From assembly GCA_030267565.1 (NCBI GenBank), contig BRXU01000010.1, forward strand, positions 2,600,501-2,664,500: a stretch of 64,000 bases of DNA, in the 5' to 3' direction. Source of the stretch: Pleodorina starrii (taxonomy: Eukaryota; Chlorophyta; Chlorophyceae; Chlamydomonadales; Volvocaceae). A program made the position numbers and the translations under genes. Every line of letters begins with the position of its first letter. Position 1 is the first letter of the stretch. Below are positions 1-8,684 of this stretch, piece by piece. The notes beneath the pieces are model-generated. The model made no database searches. It saw nothing but the letters and a program-made list of their open reading frames with translations, and had not been told where the DNA came from.

Positions 1-265
1 GTCGCACATAGTACTCTGGGCATGAATCGAAGGGCAGGGCCGCCTCTGCTGCCTGGCTGGCAGCTTTTTGTTTGCGTTGCTCATAAAGGTATATACTGAC
101 GATTGTGTGGATGATGATGATGAGAAGGAAGATTTCGAGCGTGATGAGAGTGTACTTTATAGGGTTAAGCACCCCCATAAATAGCAACACAATCAGGATG
201 ACCAGTAAGAGGTTGCAGATCACGCAAAAGATGATTGTGTTGATGTAGTTGTTGGCGTCTGACAT
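1..265 (-). CDS. Small two-helix membrane protein, cut by the left edge
   Basis: An ATG on the minus strand at 265 opens a frame that runs without a stop to the left edge, so the C-terminus is missing. The 88 visible codons start MSDANNYIN and hold two strong hydrophobic segments (about residues 10-32 and 38-58). A charged KQKAA linker follows, then a F-D-S-C-P-E-Y-Y motif next to the edge. Small virion membrane proteins of mimivirus relatives often carry a similar FDxCPxY/W motif after the membrane part; I use that only as a resemblance. It would lie in the internal virion membrane if correct. The gene is followed upstream by another virion-like gene on the same strand. Function is otherwise unknown. 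Confidence 0.6.
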   Translation of the reverse strand, partial: MSDANNYINTIIFCVICNLLLVILIVLLFMGVLNPIKYTLITLEIFLLIIIIHTIVSIYLYEQRKQKAASQAAEAALPFDSCPEYYVR

Positions 266-336
266 GCTTGGTGCTATGGTGCAAGGTTTCTTACCATTGG
301 GTTCACAAGTTTTTTTCTAGGGTTCTCATCAGTGCA

Positions 337-801
337 TCAGAGCGGCCCACGCATGAGCTCGAGGGTGCGAGCGCCCTTGATGTTTGTATTTTCCGCCATG
401 GGTATAACTGACGGAGTTGCACTCGAATCTCGACGAAACTGAGTGTATGATTCGATCTCTGACAGTATGCGTGGCACTGCATAATCCAGTACACGCCCAT
501 TGAGCTCGCGCACCTCATCTAAGACCTCAAACCCACGGTGGCTAGCATGCTGCAAGTAGATGGCGCGCATGATGGTGCCCAATTCCTCATCTGACTGGCG
601 ATCGATGACATGCCGTCCATTGCTGCGCTTGTACACAAGGTAGCGGATGCCATGTTGCAGCGCATTGATATTGATGTTGCTGAAGAAGAGTCGTGCCAGC
701 GCATCAGGGGCGTGGTTGCCTCGTGTTGCCTCTGTAGAAAAATCCAGTGGACGGGTCACCTCATCAGGACTGGACATGTCTGTCTGTCTCACTATATGCA
801 T
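337..801 (-). CDS. Conserved NCLDV virion-like protein (154 aa)
   Basis: The start is the ATG at 801; an internal ATG at 777 is a possible alternative. The protein has no hydrophobic segment. Its middle (about residues 45-125) reads N-x-x-ALQxxIRYxVY, then QSDEELxxIMRxIYLQ, then ELNxRVLDYAVPRI and a final QFRRDSSATPSVI. This order of short motifs is one I recognise from small conserved proteins of mimivirus relatives, where it is linked to the virion. That link is from memory of the family, not shown here. It sits next to another virion-like gene on the same strand. No catalytic motif is visible. Confidence 0.65.
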   Translation of the reverse strand: MHIVRQTDMSSPDEVTRPLDFSTEATRGNHAPDALARLFFSNININALQHGIRYLVYKRSNGRHVIDRQSDEELGTIMRAIYLQHASHRGFEVLDEVRELNGRVLDYAVPRILSEIESYTQFRRDSSATPSVIPMAENTNIKGARTLELMRGPL

Positions 802-849
802 ACCGTATTGGTGTTAAATTTTCGCACCATGGCCCGGCGTGACTGTTAT

Positions 850-945
850 GGAGACATTGCAGGAGACATTGCAGGAGACATTGCAGGAGACATTGCAGGA
901 GACATTGCAGGAGACATTGCAGGAGACATTATAGGAGACAGTGCA
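850..945. repeat. 12-bp tandem repeat GGAGACATTGCA, 8 units
   Basis: Six near-perfect head-to-tail copies of GGAGACATTGCA are followed by two diverged units. The array fills most of the gap between the divergent genes at 801 (minus) and 1031 (plus). Its 12-bp period keeps a plus-strand frame open, but I see no reason to treat that frame as a gene. Confidence 0.9.
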
Positions 946-975
946 GTTTCTCACAGTCCCAGGCTCTAAAATAAA

Positions 976-981
976 TATAGG
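976..981 (+). promoter_or_regulatory. TATA-like element TATAGG
   Basis: TATAGG lies 50 bp upstream of the ATG at 1031, in an A/T-rich patch. The position matches TATA-like elements before other genes in this window. Function is inferred from position only. Confidence 0.35.
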
Positions 982-1030
982 TTACTTGCAGACACAACAC
1001 AGCACAGCACAGGAAAGCAGCAGTCATTTC

Positions 1031-1852
1031 ATGGCCCTATTCTATCAGAAGGTATTTCGGGTAGCTGGTCTGGAAGCAGACCCCGCGGTGTATAATCTGC
1101 TTTCGGCAGCGGCAAGGCGCATTGTTAAGAATGTTCTTGCAAATGTTTTGGTGGTTGCAGATCTTGCAGAGACCACAGAGATCACAGCGGACCATTTTGT
1201 GGCGGCAAGCAGCATCTGCACTCGCTCCATGCAGCTGAGCAAAGCCCGGCCTGCCAAAAACAAAAACACATATGGCCAGTATAGGGGAGGTGGCATTGTT
1301 CTGCCACAGGAGTATTTTGGTGGGAACTCTGGTGCCTACAGTTCATGTGAGTACCCCCCGCCACAGACAGCCAATCCTACTGCGGATGCTGTCAGGCCCG
1401 CTATTTTTGCACATTCACCGAATTCTCTAGAACTGTCCATGCAACCACCATACACGGTATCGGGTCAGTCCGGTGGTGGGCGTGGTCATAGTCAAGGTCG
1501 CACAACACATACATATCCAACAACACCAGCCAATCCGGCCCGCTCCCGTGCTGGTACCCGTGTCACCATCACCCAACAGCCACGTGAAGAAGCGGCAGAA
1601 GGATACAGGGATGTTGGGCACAGCATAGTCTTTGGCATGGCACTCGATTACCTGCAGCACATTGGTCGCACGGACATTGTCCTCCTAGACTCGGCCATCA
1701 ACTCACTATTCAAGGTTGTGAGGGGCAACCTGCTCCTCATTTTGCAGAGGGTGCAAAAGACCACAAGCAGCAACTTTGATATGCAAAGCAGGCTGTGGAT
1801 GGTGCTGACCAGCCCTGAGTTTCAATTTCTAGGGAAACTGACTACTAGCTAG
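1031..1852 (+). CDS. Putative histone-fold protein with GIVLPQEYFG motif (273 aa)
   Basis: The ATG at 1031 (MALFYQKVF) is chosen over an upstream in-frame GTG at 941, because that start lies in the 12-bp repeat. Residues about 5-65 look like a histone fold: a long amphipathic helix (VYNLLSAAARRIVKNVLANV), a loop, then TEITADHFVAA, which matches the layout of the last helix-turn in H2A/H2B/TAF folds. A GIVLPQEYFGGNSGAY motif follows near residue 80; similar LPxEYFGxxSG motifs occur in mimivirus-relative virion proteins. The middle is glycine/serine/proline-rich and probably disordered. The C-terminal 60 residues form another helical block. The protein may bind DNA in virions. The fold call is by eye and needs a profile search. 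Confidence 0.5.
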   Translation: MALFYQKVFRVAGLEADPAVYNLLSAAARRIVKNVLANVLVVADLAETTEITADHFVAASSICTRSMQLSKARPAKNKNTYGQYRGGGIVLPQEYFGGNSGAYSSCEYPPPQTANPTADAVRPAIFAHSPNSLELSMQPPYTVSGQSGGGRGHSQGRTTHTYPTTPANPARSRAGTRVTITQQPREEAAEGYRDVGHSIVFGMALDYLQHIGRTDIVLLDSAINSLFKVVRGNLLLILQRVQKTTSSNFDMQSRLWMVLTSPEFQFLGKLTTS

Positions 1853-2078
1853 GGAGCCCGCCACGGCTCCGGATCTTGTTGCCCACTTTGGCGTGGTGCT
1901 CTCGGATGGCGGCTGCCATGGCAGCTTTGGTGGTAAGTTTGGACCTGCCGTGAATATTGTACTCTATCAGCTTACGTCGTAACTTGGCGTATGTGTACTT
2001 TCCTTCAAGTACGTTCTTTTTCTCTGTATATCTCGCACCTCCGGTGAAGAAGCATCCACTCATCTCTGAAAGCATCAC
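1845..2078 (-). CDS. Small basic protein, possible SAP-like motif (77 aa)
   Basis: The gene is convergent with the histone-fold-like gene and overlaps its 3' end by 8 bp. It encodes a 77-residue, lysine/arginine-rich product. Residues about 28-65 (YTYAKLRRKLIEYNIHG, then KAAMAAAIREHH) resemble the two-helix SAP DNA-binding motif. No other domain is visible. The overlap with the neighbouring 3' end and the lack of any better frame support a real gene. The SAP assignment is a guess. Confidence 0.45.
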   Translation of the reverse strand: MMLSEMSGCFFTGGARYTEKKNVLEGKYTYAKLRRKLIEYNIHGRSKLTTKAAMAAAIREHHAKVGNKIRSRGGLPS

Positions 2079-2115
2079 TGTATGTAGTACACAAAAAATG
2101 TGAGCATCACAGGAG

Positions 2116-2202
2116 CAAAATCATCAAAAGCTGTTGAGTGACATTTTTTGAATCAATTTTGCAGCAAAATTATCAAAAGCTGATGGGTGGCATTTTTACC
2201 TC
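2116..2202. repeat. Imperfect direct repeat, two copies about 48 bp apart
   Basis: Two copies of a roughly 35-bp segment beginning GCAAAATYATCAAAAGCTG lie in the gap between the 1845-2078 gene and the repeat-protein gene. They differ at several positions. I see no coding potential. Confidence 0.6.
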
Positions 2203-2235
2203 CTATTTCAATTGGTCATTACGAGCTGTGAATAT

Positions 2236-3216
2236 TCACGTTTCAGTCGACGTTGACAGATGGGGTGTGATGGATCCGTGAATGCACGCATGATAGCCAT
2301 GGGGGCAGATGACAGATGTCGCCCACCTCTCTCGCACAAAATTACACATCTCGTCGTCTGTAGGTATCAAGAATGATGGATTATGTCCCACGGCAAACCA
2401 GTTCCACGACTTGTCAGGATACGCCAGAATATCCGACATCTTGATAGCAGGATTGCAACTCAATGCATACCAGTTCCATCGCTTGCCAGTTGCCGCCAGA
2501 ACATCCGACATCTTGAGACTGGGATTGCTGCTCAGTGCGTACCAGTTCCACGGCTTGTCAGGATGTGCCAGAACATCCGACATCTTGAGACTGGGATTGC
2601 TGCTCAGTGCGTACCAGTTCCACGGCTTGTTAGGATGTGCCAGAACATCCAACATTGTGATGCTGGGATTCCAACCAAGTGTGTCCCAGTTCCATGGCTT
2701 GTCAGGATGCGCTAGAACATCTGACATTGTGATGTTGGAATTCCTGCTAAGTGAGTGCCAGTTCCATGGCTTGTCAGGATGCGCCAAAACATCCGATATT
2801 GTGATGTTAGGATTCTGGATAAGTGTGTTGGGATTCTGGCTAAGTGCGTACCAGTTCCACGGCTTGTCAGGATGTGCTAGAACATCTGACATTGTGATGT
2901 TGGAATTCAAACCAAGTGAGTGCCAGTTCCATGGCTTGTCAGGATGCGCCAAAACACCCGATATTGTGATGTTGGGATTCTGGCTCAGCCGTGACCAATC
3001 CCAAGCCCGGTCAGGGCGCGCACGAACATCTGACATCTGGATACTGCCATTCCGGCTCAGCTCTCTCCAATCCCACGGTTTGTCGGGATGTATGTCAAGG
3101 ATACCTCTTGGCAGGTTTTGATTTTTGGATAGTGCAATCCAAATGTCAATATCATTGAGCTTACACTTGAGCAGATCTAGACGGTGGTCAATGGTACATT
3201 TATGCAATTCATACAT
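2236..3216 (-). CDS. PW-x-W tandem repeat protein, paralog 1 (326 aa)
   Basis: The ATG at 3216 starts a 326-residue protein. A short N-terminal part (about 40 residues) is followed by roughly ten 24-residue repeats with the pattern HPDKPWNWxxLSxNPxIT then MSDVLA. One unit carries a short internal duplication (NPNTLIQNPNIT). The C-terminus is unique and ends with FVRERWATSVICPHGYH, similar to the tail of the 59498-60568 paralog. Repeats of this kind occur in giant-virus proteins of unknown role. Regular W and P positions suggest a solenoid used for protein binding. A second intact copy and several broken copies are in the window, so this family is being duplicated and lost. Confidence 0.8.
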   Translation of the reverse strand: MYELHKCTIDHRLDLLKCKLNDIDIWIALSKNQNLPRGILDIHPDKPWDWRELSRNGSIQMSDVRARPDRAWDWSRLSQNPNITISGVLAHPDKPWNWHSLGLNSNITMSDVLAHPDKPWNWYALSQNPNTLIQNPNITISDVLAHPDKPWNWHSLSRNSNITMSDVLAHPDKPWNWDTLGWNPSITMLDVLAHPNKPWNWYALSSNPSLKMSDVLAHPDKPWNWYALSSNPSLKMSDVLAATGKRWNWYALSCNPAIKMSDILAYPDKSWNWFAVGHNPSFLIPTDDEMCNFVRERWATSVICPHGYHACIHGSITPHLSTSTET

Positions 3217-3276
3217 GGTATATTTTCTCTCATGTGAAATGCCCAGTACGATGGGTAGTTGGATGGCTTTATTTCA

Positions 3277-3326
3277 AGACATCCTGAAACTCCACCAGAG
3301 AGACATCCTGAAACTCCACCAGAGAC
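3277..3326. repeat. 24-bp direct repeat, two copies
   Basis: The unit beginning AGACATCCTGAAACTCCACC occurs twice in tandem, in the gap between the repeat-protein gene and topoisomerase II. Confidence 0.8.
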
Positions 3327-3347
3327 CGTGAGAGCTCTTGAATATCA

Positions 3348-3354
3348 TATAAAG
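3348..3354 (+). promoter_or_regulatory. TATA-like element TATAAAG before topoisomerase II
   Basis: TATAAAG lies about 60 bp upstream of the ATG at 3413. It is inferred to be a promoter element from position and similarity to other upstream sites in the window. Confidence 0.35.
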
Positions 3355-3412
3355 TTGGCGGGTGTAGAGGGTGAAAAAAGAAGGCGGCGGCGTTATAGAG
3401 AGACAACGAACC

Positions 3413-6400
3413 ATGTCACTGGCATCAAAATACCGCAAGATGGACCAGCGTGAGCATGTGCTGGCGCGCCCCGGTATGTATGTTGGTAGCATGGTTGCTG
3501 ATAAATGGAATACATATGTATATGATGCGGATGCGGGGCGCATGGTCAAGAGGGAGCTGGTGGTGGTCCCAGCCCTATACAAGATATTTGATGAGGTCCT
3601 CGTCAATGCGATCGACCACGTGACACGCCTGGTGCAGCAGCATGCGTCTGGTGCCGATGGTGTGGTGCCGGTCCGCAATATACGTGTGAACATCGACCAG
3701 GGCACCGGGCAGATCGAGGTCACCAATGATGGTGATGGCCTGGACGCCGAGAGGCACCCCGAGCATGGCTTGTGGGTGCCAGAACTTGTGTTTGGTCACC
3801 TGCTGACATCGGGTAACTATGACGACGATGAGGAGCGTGTGGTGGGTGGCCAAAATGGCATTGGCGCCAAGGCCTGCAACATCTTTTCCAAATGGTTCGA
3901 GGTGGAGACAGTGGACCACCGCCGCAAGAAAATCTTCACACAAAGTTTTTTTGACAACATGACCCGCCGCAGTGAGCCAACCATCAAGGCGTGCAGCAAG
4001 AAGCCATACACGCGAATATCATTTGTGCCTGACTTTGCCCGATTTGGTGTGGAGGGCTTGAGTGATGATATGCTGGCATTGTTTGAGAAGCGTGTGTATG
4101 ATGTGTGTGCGCTTACCGATGCAGACGTGAGTGTGTGGCTCAATGGCAAGAAAGTCGATTGCAAGACGTTTGAGAGGTATGTGGACTTGTACCTTGGCGC
4201 CAAGTCGGACCACCAGCGGGTCTACACGAGGCTTGGCGATCGGTGGGAGGTTGTGGCATCCTACAGTGAAGCCATGGGATTTGAACAGGTTTCTTTTGTC
4301 AATGGCATCTGGACAGTGCGTGGCGGCAAGCATGTGGAATGCGTTGCATCACAGATATGCAACAAGCTTGCTGAGCTGATTGTGAAGCGGCGGCGGTCCT
4401 CGGCCATCAAGCCACAGCACATCAAGAACCATTTGGTGCTGTTCATCAAGTGCCTGGTCCCAAACCCCACATTTGACAGCCAGACCAAGGACCTGCTTAC
4501 CACGCCAGCCAGTCGCTTTGGTAGCAAGGTAGAGATTGATGACAAGTTTATGGAAAGGCTGTACAAAACGGGACTGGTGGACAGGGCACTGGCACTGTCA
4601 GGCGTGACAGAGGATAAGCAGCTCAGGAGGACGGATGGGCGCAAGACCGCGCTGGTGCATGGCATCACCAAGCTGGATGATGCTGTGTGGGCCGGCACGG
4701 CGCGCAGCTTGGAGTGCACGCTCATCCTGACAGAGGGGGACTCGGCCAAGGCCATGGCCCTGAGCGGGCTTGAGGTGGTGGGCCGTGAACGATATGGTGT
4801 GTTCCCGCTGCGTGGTAAGCTGCTCAACGTCAAGGATGTGTCTGCCAGAAAACTGGCTGAGAATGAAGAGATCAGCATGCTCAAAAAGATTCTCGGTCTG
4901 GAGAGCGGCCGTGACTACAGTGTGGAGCTGGAGTCGTGCAGGCCCTGGCCACTGCGCTATGGGCGTATCATGATTATGACGGACCAGGACACGGATGGCA
5001 GCCACATCAAGGGCCTGCTCTTCAACCTTTTTCAGACTCTTTGGCCTTCACTCTTTGAGCGGTCAGGGTTCATGTGCTCCCTGCTCACACCCATTGTCAA
5101 GGTGCGCAAGGGCAGTCAAGAGCTGCAGTTTTACAACCTCACCGACTATGAGAACTGGGTGGCAGCGCGCAGGGGTGCAGCAGACTATGCCGGGTGGGAT
5201 ACCAAGTACTACAAGGGTCTGGCAACATCCAAGGATGATGAGGCGCGCGGCTACTTTCGTGATATGAAGGTTGTCCAATATGTGTATACTGCCCAGCACA
5301 ACCAGTCGACCGCCGCAATTGACCTTGCTTTCAACAAGAAGCGTGCGGATGATCGCAAAGAGTGGTTGGGAGGATATGATCGACAGGCCACATTGAAGTA
5401 TGACACGAGCGCTGGAGGGGGAGGTGCACAAAACAGCGTGCCCTATGAGGAGTTTGTACACAAGGAGCTCATCCACTTTTCAACATATGATGTGGAGCGT
5501 TCCATCCCCAGTGTGGTGGACGGGCTCAAGATAAGCCAGCGCAAGGTCCTGTTTGGTTGCTTCAAGCGCAAGCTGACATCCGAGGTGCGCGTGGCCCAAC
5601 TGGCAGCCTATGTTTCGGAGCACACCGCCTACCACCATGGAGAGGCGTCATTGCAGGCCACGATTGTGGGTATGGCGCAGGACTTTGTGGGCAGCAACAA
5701 CATAAATTTGCTCATGCCCAACGGCCAGTTTGGCACGCGTGTGCAAGGGGGCAAGAATGCGGGCAGCCCGCGTTACATTTACACTGAACTGAGCAAGGCG
5801 GCCTTTAAGATCTTCCGACAGGAGGATGCACCGGTGCTGAAATACATGGAGGATGACGGACAGGCCGTGGAGCCCGAGTTCTACGCGCCCATCCTGCCAA
5901 TGGTGCTGATAAATGGCGCATTGGGCATTGGCACGGGCTTCAGCACGAATGTGCCATGCTACAGCCCGCAAGATGTGATTGTTGCACTGCGAAGCTGCCT
6001 GACTGTTGGTGTGGATGCAGGCTCCGATGAGGACTATGGTCTGATGCCATGGTATCGTGGTTTTACAGGTAATGTCTTCAGGTACAATGGGAAGTGGGTG
6101 AGCAAGGGGCGCTGGGAGCGACTTGTGCCGACCGGGGGTGCTGGTGCTGCTGGAGTGGCGGTCACCAAGGTGCGCATCACGGAGCTCCCAGTTGGCTCCT
6201 GGACGGAGGACTACAAGGAAATGCTGGAGCAGCTGCGTGTGCAGGGCATTATCATCAGTTACGAGTCCAACTACTTTAACGACACAGTCGACTTTACAGT
6301 CACATTCCCATGGTCTAGCGACGGTCGGTCTGAGATGGAGTTGCGCCAACCCCCGCTGCCGCTGCCACGTGATGATGATATGGCTGCGGTGCCAGATGTC

Positions 6401-7033
6401 GGAGGTACCTTGGATGCGCTCTTGAAGTTGGTTTCATCAAAGAACCTGGGGACAAACAACATGTACTTGTTCAACTCGCGTGGCCAGATCAAAAAGTACA
6501 GCGGCCCTGGCGAGATCCTACGTGAATTTGTGGATGTGCGCCTGGATGTGTATATCCGCCGCAAGGCACACCAGTTGCAGCAGCTGGAGGCAACAGTGAA
6601 CCTGCTGAGGCAGCGTGTCCGGTTTTTGTCCAATGTGATATCTGGCGAGCTTGCAATGACTCAGCTCAGCAAGCAGGCACTAGAGGCGCGTCTGGAAGAA
6701 ATGGAGTTCCCCAGGCTTGCTGAGACAGGTGTGCTTGGTGTGCCGATGCAAAACAGCAGCAGCAGCTACAATTACCTATTGCGCATGCCGATCTACAATC
6801 TGACCCCTGACAAGAAGCGTGAGATGGAGGGGGAGCTGACAGCGCTGGAGTGTCAGGTAGAGGAGCTGCATGGTCTGGAGCCCAGGGAGATATGGCTCCG
6901 GGAGCTCGATGAGCTAGAGCAGTGTCTAAATGAAGTGGAGGCTGCAAGACTCAAGTCACGACAAGACATTAAAGCAGGGGCACCAACTGCCCCCACTCCA
7001 GGCAAACGGGCCAGACGTCGTGTGGTGGCTTAA
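3413..7033 (+). CDS. TOP2: DNA topoisomerase II (1206 aa)
   Basis: This is an ATP-dependent type IIA topoisomerase that passes one DNA duplex through another during replication. The ATG at 3413 (MSLASKYRKMDQREHVLARP) is preferred to an in-frame GTG at 3371. The order is that of eukaryotic/NCLDV single-chain enzymes. The GHKL ATPase comes first (VLVNAIDH, then NDGDGL, then GQNGIGAKACNIFS). The transducer follows, then the Toprim domain with EGDSA (Glu441) and DQDTDGSH (Asp524, Asp526, Asp528). The breakage-reunion core has GGKNAGSPRYIYT with the catalytic Tyr788 and the entry motif DGLKISQRKVLFG. All key residues are present, so it should be active. A basic KRARRR tail closes the protein. The length is typical for viral versions, which lack the long eukaryotic C-terminal domain. 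Confidence 0.97.
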   Translation: MSLASKYRKMDQREHVLARPGMYVGSMVADKWNTYVYDADAGRMVKRELVVVPALYKIFDEVLVNAIDHVTRLVQQHASGADGVVPVRNIRVNIDQGTGQIEVTNDGDGLDAERHPEHGLWVPELVFGHLLTSGNYDDDEERVVGGQNGIGAKACNIFSKWFEVETVDHRRKKIFTQSFFDNMTRRSEPTIKACSKKPYTRISFVPDFARFGVEGLSDDMLALFEKRVYDVCALTDADVSVWLNGKKVDCKTFERYVDLYLGAKSDHQRVYTRLGDRWEVVASYSEAMGFEQVSFVNGIWTVRGGKHVECVASQICNKLAELIVKRRRSSAIKPQHIKNHLVLFIKCLVPNPTFDSQTKDLLTTPASRFGSKVEIDDKFMERLYKTGLVDRALALSGVTEDKQLRRTDGRKTALVHGITKLDDAVWAGTARSLECTLILTEGDSAKAMALSGLEVVGRERYGVFPLRGKLLNVKDVSARKLAENEEISMLKKILGLESGRDYSVELESCRPWPLRYGRIMIMTDQDTDGSHIKGLLFNLFQTLWPSLFERSGFMCSLLTPIVKVRKGSQELQFYNLTDYENWVAARRGAADYAGWDTKYYKGLATSKDDEARGYFRDMKVVQYVYTAQHNQSTAAIDLAFNKKRADDRKEWLGGYDRQATLKYDTSAGGGGAQNSVPYEEFVHKELIHFSTYDVERSIPSVVDGLKISQRKVLFGCFKRKLTSEVRVAQLAAYVSEHTAYHHGEASLQATIVGMAQDFVGSNNINLLMPNGQFGTRVQGGKNAGSPRYIYTELSKAAFKIFRQEDAPVLKYMEDDGQAVEPEFYAPILPMVLINGALGIGTGFSTNVPCYSPQDVIVALRSCLTVGVDAGSDEDYGLMPWYRGFTGNVFRYNGKWVSKGRWERLVPTGGAGAAGVAVTKVRITELPVGSWTEDYKEMLEQLRVQGIIISYESNYFNDTVDFTVTFPWSSDGRSEMELRQPPLPLPRDDDMAAVPDVGGTLDALLKLVSSKNLGTNNMYLFNSRGQIKKYSGPGEILREFVDVRLDVYIRRKAHQLQQLEATVNLLRQRVRFLSNVISGELAMTQLSKQALEARLEEMEFPRLAETGVLGVPMQNSSSSYNYLLRMPIYNLTPDKKREMEGELTALECQVEELHGLEPREIWLRELDELEQCLNEVEAARLKSRQDIKAGAPTAPTPGKRARRRVVA

Positions 7034-7302
7034 TGGAGCCGGCAGTCGGCAGCGAGCACCCATTGACTGAGGGTTCACAGACAGACATACATCATCACAT
7101 GGATAGGGGCTTAAGGAGTTTGCTTGCTTGTCTTGGGCAAGCACATGTCTGCATAGGTGCACATATAAACATTCATTCAATCCTTGAACCTGGTACTTTA
7201 CAAACAAACATACACACAGCAATAGGTAACAGGACAGCTGCTGTTGGGGATTGTTAGGGATTGCAAGTGATTTTAGTGATTGTTATTGATTGTTGATTGT
7301 TG
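7034..7302. other. Gap with GATTG-rich tract before the TBP-like gene
   Basis: About 270 bp without a convincing gene. The right half (about 7249-7302) contains repeated GATTG at irregular short spacing, running up to the next start. It belongs to the same loose sequence class as the CAATCA/TGATTG arrays elsewhere, but is less regular. Confidence 0.6.
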
Positions 7303-8523
7303 ATGGTGTTGGTAGTCCCCACTACATGTGTTGTTGGAGCACAATGCAACGCTCATGTGTGCTGCCCACCATGTAAGACAATTGTAGCACAGAAACTACA
7401 CTCATCACCAAGCATTGACAAATTGATGGGGACAACATCAATGCCTAGATGCGTTGGTGCGTTCGAAGGCACCGCCACCACTACTGTCCCCACTACTGTC
7501 CCCACTACTGTCCCCACTACTGTCCCCACTACTGAAAATGTTCCACACATCCCACCATACCAGATTTCCACCATCACTGCCACCGGCTCATTGGGCACAA
7601 ATCACGTGGCCCTTGATATCCTCTTTGACCTTGCGACTGTACAAACAGATGTGAGCAGCACCAAGGGAGTGCTGTACATTGAGGTAGGCGACAAGACAGG
7701 CGGTACACGGCACCGAGGCCATAAGAAAAAGGCCACTGTGAAAAAGGCCACTGCGAAAAAGGCCACTGAGAAAAGGGGGGTGGCTGCACCCGATTCACAT
7801 GAAGCTTCAGGTCGCCGGACCACCCGCGAGACGAAACACTTTGAAAATCAGGTCACGATGCTGGTTCGCCTGCCAGGCATAGGGGATGCAAATTGCAAGG
7901 TGTTCCGCAATGGAAACATCCAGATGACCGGGCTGCGGCGCACTGAAGATGGCCCACAGTTTATTCAGTTTATAATTGATGAGTTGCGTGCGGTGTATCA
8001 AACACAAATGGAGCGCGACCCCCAAGCTCCAGCTCGTGTCATTATGGATCCTGCCAACCTCCAGGTAAGCAATTACAGTGTGGCCCTCATCAACACTGTT
8101 GTGCGGCTAGGCTTCCAAGTCAAGCGAGGCACTCTGTACTACCTGCTGCGCTGCAAGTACCCACAGTTGTATGTGACATATGAACCGTGTGAGTATGCGG
8201 CCGTCAAATTTCTGTTTTATTGGAATGGCTTCAAGACCGAGCAAGATGGCAGCTGCATGTGTAATCCTAATCGGCCTAATAGTTGCCAGCGCAGCGGGTG
8301 TGGAACAGGTGTTGGGCAGTGCAAGCGCCTAACTGTTGCTGTTTTTAAGAGTGGGTGCGTGCTTGTTTCAGGGCGATCCGAGTACCAGCACATTGATGCA
8401 GCATACAAGTACACAATGCAGCTGCTAACTTCAATGAAGGAGCAGATCAAATATGTGGTACTGGTTCCAAAGTCAGATGCAGTGGCTTCATGCAGGAGAG
8501 GCAGGCGGTGCACAGGCCGATGA
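7303..8523 (+). CDS. TATA-binding protein-like transcription factor
   Basis: The conserved part spans about residues 85-390. It contains a first half (YQISTITATG, LDILFDLA), a lysine-rich insert, then FENQVTMLVRL, KVFRNGNIQMTGL and a second half with VKFLFYWNG, a cysteine-rich CMCNPNRPNSC loop, RLTVAVFKSGCVLVSG and AYKYTMQLL. The FRNGNIQMTG and FKSGxxLVSG pair is typical of the two saddle halves of the TBP-like proteins of mimivirus relatives. It probably directs the viral polymerase to TATA-like promoters. The N-terminus is uncertain: ATGs at 7303, 7426 and 7441 are all possible, and a 12-bp repeat (PTTV) lies after them. A 15-bp AAAAAGGCCACTGTG repeat encodes the KKAT linker. Confidence 0.75.
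   Translation: MVLVVPTTCVVGAQCNAHVCCPPCKTIVAQKLHSSPSIDKLMGTTSMPRCVGAFEGTATTTVPTTVPTTVPTTVPTTENVPHIPPYQISTITATGSLGTNHVALDILFDLATVQTDVSSTKGVLYIEVGDKTGGTRHRGHKKKATVKKATAKKATEKRGVAAPDSHEASGRRTTRETKHFENQVTMLVRLPGIGDANCKVFRNGNIQMTGLRRTEDGPQFIQFIIDELRAVYQTQMERDPQAPARVIMDPANLQVSNYSVALINTVVRLGFQVKRGTLYYLLRCKYPQLYVTYEPCEYAAVKFLFYWNGFKTEQDGSCMCNPNRPNSCQRSGCGTGVGQCKRLTVAVFKSGCVLVSGRSEYQHIDAAYKYTMQLLTSMKEQIKYVVLVPKSDAVASCRRGRRCTGR
7478..7534. repeat. 12-bp tandem repeat CCCCACTACTGT in the TBP-like gene
   Basis: Four to five copies in frame encode a PTTV repeat ahead of the conserved TBP-like domain. The period is a multiple of three, so copy-number change would not break the gene. Confidence 0.85.
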
Positions 8524-8605
8524 GTGGGGTGCGCCTTTTGTGCTCGCAGCACGGGACACTGTTTACGACATGAAACACCGATCAAGTGCCAAAATGTGTA
8601 GGCTA

Positions 8606-8662
8606 GGCGTCTAAGAGGCGTCTAAGAGGCGTCTAAGAGGCGTCTAAGAGGGTCTAAGAGAG
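8606..8662. repeat. 11-bp tandem repeat GGCGTCTAAGA, about 5 units
   Basis: This array lies between the convergent 3' ends of the TBP-like gene and the acidic-protein gene. Each unit holds TCTAAGA. It could act in 3'-end formation for both genes, but that is a guess. Confidence 0.85.
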
Positions 8663-8684
8663 CTATGGCGGTCCTGTTCATGGG

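Noticed and set aside
610..969. Plus-strand frame coding a GDIA repeat
   Set aside because: It arises from the 12-bp repeat and overlaps the conserved minus-strand virion-like gene.
2309..3121. Plus-strand 270-codon repeat frame
   Set aside because: It is the complement of the PW-x-W repeats. The HPDKPW pattern of the minus strand is shared by paralogs, the plus reading is not an independent family.
4261..4884. Long minus-strand open frame (207 codons) opposite topoisomerase II
   Set aside because: It lies wholly inside the intact topoisomerase II gene and carries no recognisable motif; it is a shadow of biased codon use.
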